Assembly: GCA_016808115.1 (NCBI GenBank)
Contig: JAEQBH010004127.1
Span: 186,001 to 250,000, forward strand
DNA from: Tetrastigma voinierianum
Taxonomy: Eukaryota; Streptophyta; Magnoliopsida; Vitales; Vitaceae
Length of the DNA stretch: 64,000 nt
Reading direction: 5' to 3'
Position 1 is the stretch's first letter; every line of letters starts with the position of its first letter. The translations under genes were made by a program, and so were the position numbers. The notes under the pieces were generated by a model that searched no databases, was not told the DNA's origin, and was given only the letters and a program-made list of their open reading frames with translations. This document shows positions 11,038-22,278 of the stretch, piece after piece.

Positions 11038-12130
11038 TTAGGCCTTCGGAGGCTGTTGAACCGGCTTGAGCTTGCGTGAATGCCGGGTTCCGTGCTCCAA
11101 CCAACCAGCACCGAATCCAACCATCGTATCATGCAAATGTAGGCACGTGTCTTTAATGTAGTGGAAGAAATGCTCTACCAAAGGGCCATTAACTTCCGAG
11201 CATTTTGTATAAGCAAAGTGATGGACTGCATGGGCTTTGGAGCAAAGCCGAGGTTTTGGGTTTCCTTCGCAGCGCTACAATATGTAGACCGGTAGTAATG
11301 TAGTGGTCTCGCATCGGGCAAAGTGTGGTTCACTCGGGAATCTGCTGAAGGACATGCTTTGGGGCTCTTCCACTATTTCTTCCCACTACCCTCCTCAATT
11401 ATAAAGGGGAAGGATTTCTTCTTGGTTCTCCCTTAGAAAACAACATCACACATATCCGAGATCTGCACAACCTTTCGATAATTCAATAAAAATCCCCATG
11501 AGCCCTCGATGTGGTCGTTGTCGACATCATTCCTCAAAGATGGTGTCACTCAAGCACCCTCCTTCTGGATTTCCTTCCTCTTGATGAACAAGCTGATTCG
11601 TGAGCTTTGAGATGGATTCCTGCAGGATGTCCAATTTTTGATCAATTTCACTTTGGAACCCATCCAATTTCTTTGCTCAGTGGAGCTCACTCCGTGTTAA
11701 TTTCTTGATTAGTCCGACAAATACCACCCTTTGCTCCTCTACAAAATATCCACTAGTTGCCTGCCCGTGATGGCCTGGCTCACCAGGACGGCTGGTGGCC
11801 GAGGAGCTGAGGAAACGTGGATATCCAGAGATGCATATTGTGGAGGTCTTGATTCCCATGAGAAATGTGTGTGATTCCCCCAACTATGGTTGTAAGAACT
11901 ACCATATGGTGAACTCATCCATTAGTTTCTATAGTCCCTCATGGACCTATATTCATTTGGGTTCCTCTCCACAAGTTGCTGACTTTGCCAACGACTGGTT
12001 TATGTAATCCCTCATGGACATATATGCCCTAAATGGTTAATCTCCACCGAATACTCACCGCATTGCTTCCTCTTCCATTAGTCACAATTCAAACCCATCA
12101 ATAATCCTCGCAGTGAGAAATAAGGCAACA
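11038..12130 (-). pseudogene. Internally deleted Athila gag remnant of element C
   Basis: It is collinear with A at 9401-10448: MGLNCD-like start near 12115, two MRDY-type motifs, a short SYNHSWGNH-like block, the FVEEQRVVFVGLIKKLTRSELH region (about 11750-11690), a LTNQLVHQEE equivalent near 11590, then HFFHYIKDTCLHLHDTMVGFGAGW near 11180 and the stop at 11040. The frame is broken many times. The same core deletion as in A points to a shared non-autonomous ancestor. Confidence 0.7.
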
Positions 12131-12271
12131 CCAAAAAACAAATTCTCAAGTGAAATTTTTTTATTTATAAAACTAAAAGAAATGACAAGACATATAAAAG
12201 CACCACCAAAGACTTGTGATGAGGATCACAAGTGTTCCACAACTCAAGTTAAATTAATTTTTAGGCACCAT

Positions 12272-12289
12272 TCCTAAGTAACGACGCCA
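12272..12289 (-). other. Primer binding site of element C
   Basis: On the minus strand it reads TGGCGTCGTTACTTAGGA, about four changes from the Athila consensus. It lies directly inside the LTR end and before the gag remnant. Confidence 0.7.
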
Positions 12290-12298
12290 TTTTTCTTT

Positions 12299-13791
12299 GA
12301 TCACCTGCAAGGCAAAGAGGGTGATCCCGAATCAACAAATGTATCCTATATTCTCCTATCGCTGTAGTCAAGCTAATGCAAGATAAAGGGTTCAGGGTCG
12401 AACACGGGGATGGGTTTTCTTCGTATAAATGATTTAAGTGAAGTCAAAAATGGTGAATTAAGTTCGATTTTCGTGTTTGGGTAAAATGTGGGGTGTTGGT
12501 TGGTTCACAACTCAACTAAAATAAGAAAGAAAAATGTAAAATAGAAACTCCTTGAAGTTTTGAACATCGCAGGTTCTAAGGCATTCAACATGTTCTCGAG
12601 TCTTTTTTCCTCGCTGGGGAGGATGACATATAGTCATTTCCTTCAACTCATTTTTCATTTGGCATTAAACTCAAACCCTAAATTATTTTGAATGTGATGT
12701 ATTTATTACCTCTATCGTTTCAAAACAATAAAACCATCATCGAATCTAACTCCAGGAGCCTCATAAATGACAACTAAATGGGCATCGCGATTCACAAAGA
12801 AGCATCCACTAAACCTTTGAAGGCTTGCCAAGTATCGCCACCAGTGGTACACTACAAGTGATCCAAACCTAAAAAGTGGAGACATAAAGTCAATAAAAGG
12901 GAATAATTTCTGCGTAAAACATGAGGATGTTGTTTTTACCTTCAAACATTCACTAATGGCCCTCCTTCAAGGAGGAAGATCTGTTAAACATCCTCTCGGT
13001 GTTGTCATCCTCGAGAGGAGTGTTTGGTAGCTCGAGAGCGAGAGAAAGAGAGGGAGAAGCAGGTTAAAGAGAGAAGAGAGAAACTCGTACTTAAACTGAA
13101 ACCTACGCTGCAGTAATCGAAAGATCGAAAAGTTATGGCTACAACTTCTGTCCATAAAGTGGCTTATATAGTTCCATAAGATGTGTGAAATATCAAAATA
13201 CCTAAAATATATGATTACAATAGGGACAAATGGGAATTACACAAAACGGTCGTTTGATCAAAATCAAAGGGGGACAATTATGATACATTGGCTATCATAG
13301 CTTAAATACCGCTATGATAGAGAAATTTCATATCATAGTGAAATATATACATAGCAAAAATTTGAATTTTCGCTATACGTTAACTTCTCGCTATGATAGT
13401 TGTAACATGACATAGCCAAAATTCACTGATTGCGAATTTTCAAAGCGCGCCAGCAGCGAAATTCACTGCCTCGGCCCCGCTGGCCACTGCTCCAGCCTAA
13501 ATCTCGTGATCCCGCATCCCAGATCCCTGCCATTTCTTCCAGAGCCTTTCGCCTTTCTCTTTCCTTATCTCCGATCTATGATGTTGAGTTTGACTCGAAT
13601 TCTTCCATGTTTGGATCGACCAACAATGTTGACATGATAAGCCCGCAAAACCGCAAAGTTGCCACAAAATGTGATCGCGAGTACCATAGGACCCGAACAT
13701 CAATTGCTATAATTATAACAATTAGTCCACAAAATGTGCTCAAAACCTATTAAAAATAGGGTTCAAAATAGCACTTTTTGGGCACTAATCA
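12299..13791 (-). repeat. 5' LTR of element C
   Basis: This is about 1,493 bp on the minus strand, starting TGATTAGTGCCCAAAAAGTG like the LTRs of A and B. It has the GATGACAACACCGAGAGGATG equivalent of the A/B leader block near 13000 and ends before the primer site. It contains a cluster of CGCTAT/ATAGCG inverted motifs at about 13260-13440. Confidence 0.8.
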
Positions 13792-14318
13792 AACACAAAG
13801 CACCAAGGTTTTCAGCTCTTCCAAGAGAATTCTATGCAAACATGTTAGGAATGAAAGATAATTCTATTTATGTGAGAGGAGTTTGGGTGCCCTTCGATGA
13901 TAGGAGAATAAATGAAGTTTTTAAAATGAGAGATTTCAAGCATGGGTCGAAATATAAGAAATTGTTGGAAAACCCAAATTATAAAAATATAGTGAATCGC
14001 TTGACTGAAGGAGAAGGGAAATGGAAAGTGACTAAGACGAACCCTCACCATGCCATCAAAAGGGGATCTCTTACAGAAGAGGCAAAGGTGTGGTTTTATT
14101 TCATCTGTTCTGAAATAATGCCGACTAAACACCTTAGCACAGTTAGAAAGCAAGAAGCAATCTTATTGTATGCCTTTTTAAAAGGATACAAAATGAACAT
14201 CGGTATGTTGATCGAAGAATCCATTATAGGGTACCATTATAGCAATAAAAGAGGACTGATCCCTCACCCGACCACCATTACTAGACTCTATTTCTGGGCA
14301 GGGGTGAAGGGAGATTGA
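13792..14318 (+). pseudogene. Env-position ORF fragment of element A (putative plant transposon protein family)
   Basis: This is the longest uninterrupted coding stretch that I trust in the window, about 175 codons. It contains REFYANML, YVRGVWVPF, a WKVTKTNP block, AKVWFYFICSEIMPTKH and AILLYAFLKG. In order and spacing these match the plant family I know as the putative plant transposon protein domain (PF20167), found in the third ORF of Athila-type elements. Its function is unknown. The ORF as called would begin at 13734, but that start lies in the LTR of C. The true N-terminal half was lost or displaced when C inserted. It ends 155 bp before element B. Confidence 0.75.
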
Positions 14319-14472
14319 GAAGAAGAAGTAAGATGTCCTTTCTGCTTCCCCTTAACTCCGACAGAGTAAATAAGCAAATTCAAAAGGAAGGAAGAAAGAA
14401 GGACAGTATAGATGTGAAACAGTATACAAGAGATGGATACAGAGACTAATAGAAGAGAAGTGGAGGAGATGC

Positions 14473-15951
14473 TGATTAGTACCCAAAAAGTGCTATTTTG
14501 AGTCCTATTTAAAATAGGGTTTTGAGTGCTTTTCATGCACTAATCATATGAATTTAAGCCAATTGACACAAAGTCCACTTGAAATTACTGATTTTGTTTC
14601 GAGGTTGTTTTTTGGTAGTTTTACAGGTTTTGGGAACCTTAGCCATCATTCCAAGCTTGGCTTCGTGTTGGTGCCAATTTACCCCATGTTCATATGAATT
14701 CTCGGTGATTTAACCAAGCCGAGATGAAGAAATATCAAGAGGAATGGAAGAGATGGATACGCAGGAGGCAACAGAGGTGCTGGGTGATTTTCAGATTATG
14801 AACCCGCAAGGATTGCGAAAATTTGGCAATCCTTGTGAAATTTTTGCTATGCGCATTTTTTCGCTATGATAGCGAAAAATTCGCTATCATAGCGAAAGTT
14901 ACTGTGCATAGAGAAAATTTGAATTTTCGCTATGCCTTGTAATTTCGCTATGATAGCGAAATTCACTACATAGCGAAATTTGTCCTCATTGTTTGGTTCC
15001 AAAACGACCTCGTTTTGTATAATTCCCATTTTGTCCCTATTGTAATCATATATTTTAGGTATTTTTGGTATTTCACACATCTTGTATGGCTATATAAGCT
15101 AACTTATAACTTTTGTAACCCTAACTTTATTCATTCAAGTTTGCAACCCAGAGTTTCATTTTGTGTTGCGCTTTCTCTTCTCTCTCTCTCTTTCTTTCTC
15201 TCATTTTCTTGGCCGCCATAAACACCACCTTGAGGATGACAACCAAGGGATGTTTGGCTAGTTTCAAAACCTTGAAGAGGGCTACAGTTGGCTAATGGGC
15301 ACTACAGTGGTCCTCGCTTTAATGAAACAGTAATCGCATTTTATGGTTCCAAACTCTTCCAAACTAGGGTTTAATGCTATTTACCGCCCTTCCTTGGTCA
15401 ATACTCTGTCATGCTTTAGGGTTCAATGCATTCTAATGTAGATGACCGACATTCTTTAGATGTCATTACTTAGCCATTGAAATGAGGTTAAATGCTTTGT
15501 TTTCAAACTCACTGAACATTAAATGCTCAAGATATGTTTTGACTCAAATAGGAGTGTTTTAAGGTTAGTTTTAAAGCTAAAAAGAACTGGTTTTGGCTAG
15601 TGACTATATGTCATTTGCCCTAATGCGAGGAAATAACCCAAGGACACATTCATAACCCCATTCTATCAAGCTAGTGACCCAAGCCTTCAAGGTCACCATT
15701 TCACACTTCATTTTAAGCTAATTCAGTTAGCCCAATGACACCAACTACCACACTTTTAAATGCAAATCTGAAAATCCAAATAAAAGCCTCACCATTTTGA
15801 ATCATGATAAAAATCATTTGTGGGATGAAAACGCATCCCCGTGTTCGACCTAGACTACCATATCAGCAAAGTAGCTTGACTACCGCAGCATAGGAGGAAT
15901 ATGTGGATATAAATTTTGTTGATTCCGATCAATTCACCGTGGCACGAATCA
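14473..15951 (+). repeat. 5' LTR of element B
   Basis: This 1,479-bp LTR starts TGATTAGTACCCAAAAAGTG and ends GGCACGAATCA. It carries a cluster of near-palindromes of the form TTTCGCTAT(G/C)ATAGCGAAA at 14835-14985. Downstream are the CTTGTATGGCTATATAAG block (a possible TATA box) and the GAGGATGACAACCAAGGGATG leader block near 15230. Its first 630 bp match the truncated 3' LTR. Confidence 0.88.
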
Positions 15952-15953
15952 AA

Positions 15954-15971
15954 TGGTGCCGTTGCCGGGGA
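15954..15971 (+). other. Primer binding site of element B
   Basis: TGGTGCCGTTGCCGGGGA has one change from the Athila Asp-tRNA-type site, two bases after the LTR. Confidence 0.88.
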
Positions 15972-16239
15972 TGGTGCCAAACTACGAATGATGAGTTGAT
16001 ATGTACTTGTAATCCACATTACAAGTGTTGGTGACCTTTTAATCCTTTTTGAATTTCGTTTGTTTGAATTGCAAGTTTTCTATACTTAGCAGTTCCTGTT
16101 TTTATTTATCTGATCGATTATTATGTAAGTAACATGATCCTTTTTGGCAAGCCTTGTTTGTGTTCTTTGCTTTGTCTAATTTTATATTCTGGTGTTTATG
16201 CATCCTTTGGGATGAGCGAGTTCGAGTGGGCTACAAAGT

Positions 16240-17890
16240 CAGTACACAGTTGAAGCGAAGGCTATGAAATCGATGTGCATAGTGATCGAATGGATCCTGC
16301 TGAGGAGCAGCCAAAGTCAGCGGGGTACTCGATGAATCGGCGGCATACGGATTAATGAGGGATCACAACCCACAGAGTTAGTGCTCCTTCCTGCATCATA
16401 CCTCCTGCTGAGGATGTGGCAGTGAGACCCTACCTAGTGCCCCTGCTTCCCACATTTCATGGTATGGAGAATGAAAATCCATACACCCATATAAAGAGTT
16501 TTGAGGAAGTGTGCATAACCTTTAAGAAGTGCAATTGACATGGATTTGTTGAAATTGAAGGCATTTCCATTGACCCTCTGGGGGCCAAAGCCAAAATATG
16601 GCTTAATTACTTAGACCCGAGAACCATCGAAGGTACAGGCGGAAATTTGCAATTAGGATTCTTAAAATTCTTCAATGCTCTAAGACCAATAATTTGAAGA
16701 AGCAAATCTACATGTTTCTTTACTATGACAATGAGAGGTTCTACAATCTTTGGGAGGGAGGTTCATGGAGACCATCAGTGCTTGTCCACATCCATGGTTC
16801 GACACTTGGATGCTTATGAAACCACTTCTATGGTGGTATGTCTCTAGCCCGTGAAGCAGCTTTTTGGAAACGATGTGGGGGGACTACGAGCAAGCACCGG
16901 ATGGAAGCCATGGTTTTTGAATTATGTGGCTGAAGCTTCAAGGGATAGGATGAGCCCGAGCCGAGAGGTGGAGAAAATGGGCCCTCGGCCCACGAAGGGG
17001 AGGTATTTTGCCTTCGAAGATATGAGATGAAAGCAAAAATATCAGCCTTGGCTAAAAGGTGGAGCGGAAGGAAAAGGCTCCATGAAGTGCGAGCGTGTTG
17101 AAAATCCTGCACAGACGGCCCAGCTGCATCAGTGCGACCGCATTACGGAGGAACCTTATCATTGCTCCCTGGTGAAGGATTTGATCATGAGCATGCCAAT
17201 GCAGTAGGCCAATCCTGAGCCACAACCTTGATGCTCCATATGGTAACACATATAATTCCAATTGGAAGAATCACCCCAATCTTTCCTGGAAACCTAATCC
17301 CCACACATGTATCACAGGCAAGCAGCCAGTTTGGTTCCTCATCTGTCCGACCATCAACATCCTCTTCTCTGTTGAACAAGCCAAATGCCAAGCTTGAGAA
17401 AGGCCCAGAGGTGGTAGGAAATTTTATTGGAAGAACAAGGGGATCAATGTACAATTGGCTCAAGGGTGATCTTGTGGAAAGTACGAGCGAGAGAAGTCGT
17501 GGGCTTGAAAACAACGTAATCGAAGATTGAGAATCTACAGTATTCAGTCACGAGGATTACTAATTTGCTGGAGGGACAGGAGAAAGGAAGATTCCCTTCC
17601 CAAACACTGCCAAATCCAAAGGGAGTTCATGAGATTGGTTCTTCCAGCAACTCAAAGATGGATGAAGTAAAGGCTATCATCACTTTGAGGAGTGGAAAAG
17701 AAATTGAGCAACCAGTGCCCATGATTGCTGAAGAAACATGCAAGGAAAAGGAAGCTGAGCCTGAGAAGATAATAGTCAATGAAGATTCAGTGAAGAAAAA
17801 CATGCCCCCTCCATTTTCCTCGAAACCTTTGAAGCAAGAAAAAAATCCCAAACCAAGCTGGGGCCCAGGAGTCTTAAAACGAGTAAGGTA
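16240..17890 (+). pseudogene. Athila gag of element B
   Basis: In shifting frames the region reads the Athila gag order. 16370-16520 gives APSCIIPPAEDVAVRPYLVP and FHGMENENPYTHIKSFEEVC. 16570-16625 gives AKIWLNYLDPRTI. The following capsid part around CPHPWFDTWML is near 16790. The C-terminal region near 17230-17530 is homologous to the NTYNSNWRNHPNLSW block. The frame 17565-17891 keeps GRFPSQTLPNPKGVHEIG and VKAIITLRSGKEIEQP, the conserved gag-protease junction. Unlike A and C, the capsid core is retained. The zinc knuckle was not found. Confidence 0.78.
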
Positions 17891-18079
17891 AACATTCCAG
17901 CACTTGACATGATCAGCGAGTCCGACTTTATGCAAAGTTCTTAGGACCTATGCACAGTCAAGAAAAGGTTATGCAGAAAAGCCTTCCTAACAGAGCAAGT
18001 CAGTGCCATCATTCAGAAACCAAGACATTAAATCTGAAAGGATCGGATCCCAGCGATATCGATCGACATTGGAGGACTT

Positions 18080-18708
18080 GCATAGACAAAGCCTTTGTTG
18101 GACTTGGGGGCTGATGTAAACCCTCTTTACATATATTAGGTGTATAAGTTAGGTTTAGGAGAGCTCGAGCCTACGACATCACTCTTGTCATTGGGCGATC
18201 GATCGGTGAAAATTCCTATAGGAATAGTTGAGGATGTATTGGTGAAGGTGGAAAAGTTCTACTACCCAGTGGACTTTGTAGTGCTTGATGCAGACCCGAT
18301 AGCAAGTGGGCCTAATCGTATTACTTGATTATCTGGAAGACCATTTTGGCCACTTCAATGTGATAATTGGTGAAATGGAGTCATGCAGCTCATTTTGCGG
18401 CATGACATTGGAGATCGATATTTTTCGCGAGTAACGAAGCCTGAAGCTAGTGGAAGATGAGAAACGGGGCGACAAGTTTGCTCAATTGTGGTCAAAATGC
18501 GAAACCAAATGCCCCCAAATTACAAGTAGAATTGGTAAAGGAAGGTGAAGCAGTTGATTGGGAATTAGCTGCATCAATCACCTGCTTGAGAGCCCAGTGG
18601 TCATTGACATCACTGATGAAGAAGTTAGACAAAAAGGAACCAAGCATGAAGGCTGCAGCACAGGCCACTGCAGGGGTCAAGGAGCTCCTCCTCCTTGACC
18701 CTCCATGA
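18080..18708 (+). pseudogene. Athila protease of element B followed by a rejoined post-pol tail
   Basis: LLDLGADVN at about 18100 is the retroviral-type aspartic protease active site (Athila elements usually have DLGAS), and LGLGELEPTTSLLSLGDRSV, VEDVLV and FYYPVDFVVLDADPIA follow at 18140-18310 as in Athila. A frame shift leads to LSGRPF, then a tail that keeps EGEAVDWEL and ends LLLLDPP with a stop at 18706-18708. RT, RNase H and integrase should lie between these parts but are absent, so the tail is a deletion junction product or unrelated filler. Confidence 0.75.
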
Positions 18709-18722
18709 ATGAACCAGTGAAG

Positions 18723-18764
18723 TTGAGCTGGTTTGGTCTCCACTGAGACCAAACTACAGCTCAA
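18723..18764 (+). other. Long post-stop hairpin of element B
   Basis: Inner arms GTTTGGTCTC (18731-18740) and GAGACCAAAC (18745-18754) form a perfect 10-bp stem with a CACT loop. Outer arms TTGAGCTG (18723-18730) and CAGCTCAA (18757-18764) add 8 bp across a 2-nt bulge. It starts 15 nt after the stop codon of the preceding frame and is followed by an AT-rich spacer. This is 18 bp of perfect pairing in a decayed element. Confidence 0.85.
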
Positions 18765-19035
18765 AATTTTTTTATTTTGCTTAAAATTGGTCAATTTTCA
18801 TATTATGCTATTTTTAGTAACTTTCCTTTTTCTAACTTTGGCTAAATATAAAAATTGCAATTTTTAATAATCTTATGTTAATTTTATTTCAATTTTATTC
18901 TTAGGTTTATTTTGAAATACTTATTTTTGATGTTTGTTTTTATTTTATTTTAATTTACCTAAATCAAATTTTTGTTGATTTTGTAGATGGAAAACGGTGC
19001 AGCAGGAATTTCGCAACAATGGCGAAATTTGGCCT
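18765..19035 (+). other. AT-rich non-coding spacer before the third ORF
   Basis: No frame of note. The stretch is T-rich and ends at 18985-19030 with TTTCGCAACAATGGCGAAA, a degenerate inverted CG-containing motif like those in the LTRs. This is where Athila elements place the pol-to-third-ORF intergenic region. Confidence 0.6.
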
Positions 19036-19039
19036 TCCG

Positions 19040-20945
19040 GCGCGCCACAGATATGTGCCAATGACTCATAAAAAAGGAGGGGGCTCATTTTCGTTCCATT
19101 CATTTTCCCTCCAAGCCCTCCCCTGCTTTGAGCCCTCCCTTGCCCTGCATCCGTGCCTGAGCCTCCCCTGCTATGCCCCAGTCCGTGCTCCGTGACTGAG
19201 CCCGGCCCAGCGTTGAGTGGCGGAGCCACATTTCTGATGCCGCCGACCCATGACAGCCTTTGCCCGAGCCATGCCGCGCCCGTCACGAGCCCATTGTCGC
19301 CATGGGAGCCCTCGTCCACCTGTACGCGGCGATCAACTAGCTCTGGCCGTTCCACGCACTTCGAAGGCCTGTGCGCCCTATGATCTGGCCGGGACCATAG
19401 CCGTGGTTCCGCTGCAGTGGTGGTTCGCTATAGGCCCGGGGTTAGGTTGATACGGAGATGGAGGATACAGGCACTTTGGGCATGGATGCCGTCTCTGGAC
19501 CGCTGGATCTACGGCTGTATTGGCCCCAGCACCTACCATACCCGAGGAGCCTGGGGATTGACGATATCGGGACAGGTGGGAACTTGGGCCCCTTCTCTAG
19601 GTGCCTCGGAGGCGGCGGAGGTGGCCGACACTCTGGCGGGCCGGACGTCAGGTCGAGGGAGTCTTCTAGATCTCGACCTGGCGGAAATGCGCCCTCGGTG
19701 ATCGAGTTCATCACACCGATTCCGCGTACTGGATCACGCGACCGTGTTATTTGTGGTAGATTCTCGAACATCAATCTTAGTGCGGGAATTTCCATGGGAG
19801 CCCGTTTTACGACATTCCGGCGTGACCAGCGACCCGGCGCGGAGACTCGATAAGGCTAATCAGACAGTATTCATTGCTTCCGTTCATGACGCCGCGACAG
19901 TTCTATTACCCCGGGTTGTGCTCGATTTTTACCATACTATGACATCGAGAGTCGCAAGTCGGTTGGAGCTTAGTTCACGGCATTGACGACCGCGGGAGTA
20001 CTTCAGTAATGGACATTACGTTGCCTTGGGCTACCAGCCGAGGCTGGAAAAATTCTTGAGGATATAAAGTTGGCCCGACCATCATGAGAAGATGGTCCAT
20101 TTGTCTAGCTCGAGATGCTATTGTGAGACCAATACTCTTCCATGAGGTAAGCTTCCGCCGTAGATATCTGATGGACCACTTGCTCCGGACCAGCTTATTC
20201 CCACTACAACATTATGTACAGCGCAGGGGAGCTATACTCGAGGCTCTGTCTGGGATCTCGGAGGATTAAGTTTAGTCCCTGCGAGCTTGTCACTGACTTC
20301 CTGCACTTTGAGAGGAAGGTCCGCAAGGGCTGGCTCGGCGAGGATTCCGTTATTGATGTCGAGGCTCTTCGGGCAGAGATCTGGGCATATGGTATTCCCT
20401 GAGGAGCCACGCATCGAGCGGAGGATTGGATGTACGCAGGTCTTATCCACAGAGCGGTCCTTGACCATACTGATCTCCATTATCCACCAGCAGCAGCAGG
20501 AGGCAACATATGATGCAGCAGAGGACCCGCCGAGGGGAGAGGATCCTGTTCCTGAGATGAAGGTGGAGGTGGAGAGGAGCCCAGTTCCAGATTCATCTCC
20601 TCCATCTCCACCCCCTACTACTCCAGCCCCTACTTATGCTATTGGCCCCTTCCGCGCCATGTGATCTCGAGCACGTCCATGTCAGTTCATGGGAGCTAGC
20701 TGCTGTTATGGATGTTGTTTGCGCGCTTGCTACTACGATCGTTGGATCGAAACGGTGGCCAGTCGAGGAGTCACTTTCGCACATGATCACGCCCGTGCTT
20801 CTTCGGATCATTAGTCGCGCCTGGTCTCCCTCGGAGCTCTGAGACTACTCGAGACCAGTCCGCAGCAGCAGCCTCCTTGGACATGCTAGCAATCGCCGCC
20901 GCAGCTTCATATCCACCGGCATCTCCACCACCGCGAGAGTGAGGT
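19040..20945 (+). pseudogene. Third (env-position) ORF of element B, GC-rich and frameshifted
   Basis: This segment is much richer in G+C than its flanks and is open over long stretches in several frames. The C-terminal half contains ELVTDFLHFERKVRKGWLGE (about 20282-20340), PEEPRIERR, then QQQQEATYDAAEDPP, acidic and proline-rich tracts (PPSPPPTTPAPT) and a tail LLRIISRAW. I recall this layout in uncharacterised plant proteins encoded after pol in Athila-type elements. The N-terminal half (19080-20000) is not recognised. Overlapping open frames on the minus strand are shadows of the GC-rich composition. The identity is by recollection, not by search. Confidence 0.55.
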
Positions 20946-22278
20946 GGTAGCACTCTCTTCTTTAGCTTTTCGATCCCTATCAGTGGAGATTTGTTTATAC
21001 TTTGGTTGGGAAGAAAAGTTAGAGTTGGGAGTATCTTCTATTATGTTTTGTCTTGTTTTTAACTATCCTTTGCCTACTCATTTTGTATGGTTGTATAGGA
21101 TACATGTATTAGCCGATAGTAGGCGTGATACTTTTGTTATATTTAGCTATTTAAGCATGTATTAGCCACTTTTGGTTATATCAAAAGCTTTATAGCATTA
21201 ATTACATTTTTGTACACTTTTGAAAATTGCTTTTTGTGCCTATATTTTTGTGTTTCTACTCTTGCCTTTAGTTAAAGAATTGAAGCCATGTATGCTACCT
21301 TAATGTTAGAACAATTCCATGCATGATTAAGTTTTTGGTTGATTGAAGTTCCAACATATTCAACCTTTTGCATCCGCCTTTATCTAATAACACACATTGC
21401 ACATCGGTTTGTTTCAATAGGTTGAGAAGCTATATACCTCTTTTCACTTTGCAAAACCGGCCTTAGATCTGTTGACGACCCGTAATAGATTTGTGTTACC
21501 CACATATGAAGACCAATGTAGTCTTCCAAAAAGAAACAGAAAAGAAAAAGGAAAAAGAAAAAGAAAAGAAGAAAAAGAGAAATGAAAGCGTGACGGCTTT
21601 GAAACACAGTGCGGTCAGGGGTATATGGCAAAAGCCTTTAAAAATGATGCTAAACCTTAATTGGTTGGGAGTCATCGACTTAGTGTTCGCTACACGGGTA
21701 GATGGGTGGAGTTTAGTGAGTTGTAGGTGCTTAATTCTCGAAGGCATTCGAAGTTCGGGGTGAAGCCTGTAGAGTTTGTGGTCAGTTGATCCTTTTGGCT
21801 TGATGCCCTAAACCTTAATTGGTTGGGAGTCATCGGAGGACCCCCGTTACACGGACTTTGGTGAAGTCGAGTTTTTAGCATTGCATCCTACAATACAATC
21901 AAAGAAAGAAACAAGAGTGTAGCTGGTTATATTTAGGTTGGTCAACAGTTTAAGGCCCTGGCAGTAGCTTGGTTGGGGGGAGGGAATAGCTTTGCAACTT
22001 ATTGAGGTGCAAAAATTTGATTTACTAAGAACAATTAGATTTTGGTGGAAGTTCAGGTTGACATCTTTGAAATTGATGTTACCCTGAAACTTGTTCTTAT
22101 ATGACAATTGTTCTCTCATGATGGTTTTTGTACAGTGTCTAAATTGTTTATACTGAAGGCAAGACCCTACTTATACACACTTTCTGGACATCATCCACTT
22201 TTTTGTAAAAGCACAGAATGCATACCTTGATTGTTTTTAGCATTGCTAAGGGACTAGCAACGTGTCAGTTGGGGGGTG
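20946..22278 (+). other. 3' UTR and polypurine tract of element B
   Basis: Non-coding. It contains an A/G-rich run (about 21530-21580), the paired block CCTTAATTGGTTGGGAGTCAT at about 21656 and 21815, and a closing polypurine tract, TTGGGGGGTG, that abuts the LTR at 22279. The same order occurs upstream of the 3' LTR in A and in D. Confidence 0.7.

Larger units (their letters stand above)
10450..13791 (-). mobile_element. Athila-like element C, truncated, same subfamily as A
   Basis: The minus strand carries a complete 5' LTR (13791-12299), primer site, the same internally deleted gag remnant as A, a post-stop hairpin and an AT-rich spacer with CGCTAT/ATAGCG palindromes. There is then an abrupt end, with no 3' LTR. 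It splits element A between the A gag remnant and the A env-position ORF. Its left boundary is uncertain (10450-10610). Confidence 0.75.

Noticed and set aside
19442..19853. 117- and 131-codon frames on opposite strands in the GC-rich island
   Set aside because: Only one strand can be the third ORF, and the plus strand fits the element direction. The minus frame is a composition shadow.
21380..21763. Three overlapping frames rich in Lys/Glu or Phe/Ser
   Set aside because: They read the A/G-rich run of the B 3' UTR; the equivalent regions in A and D have no matching frame.
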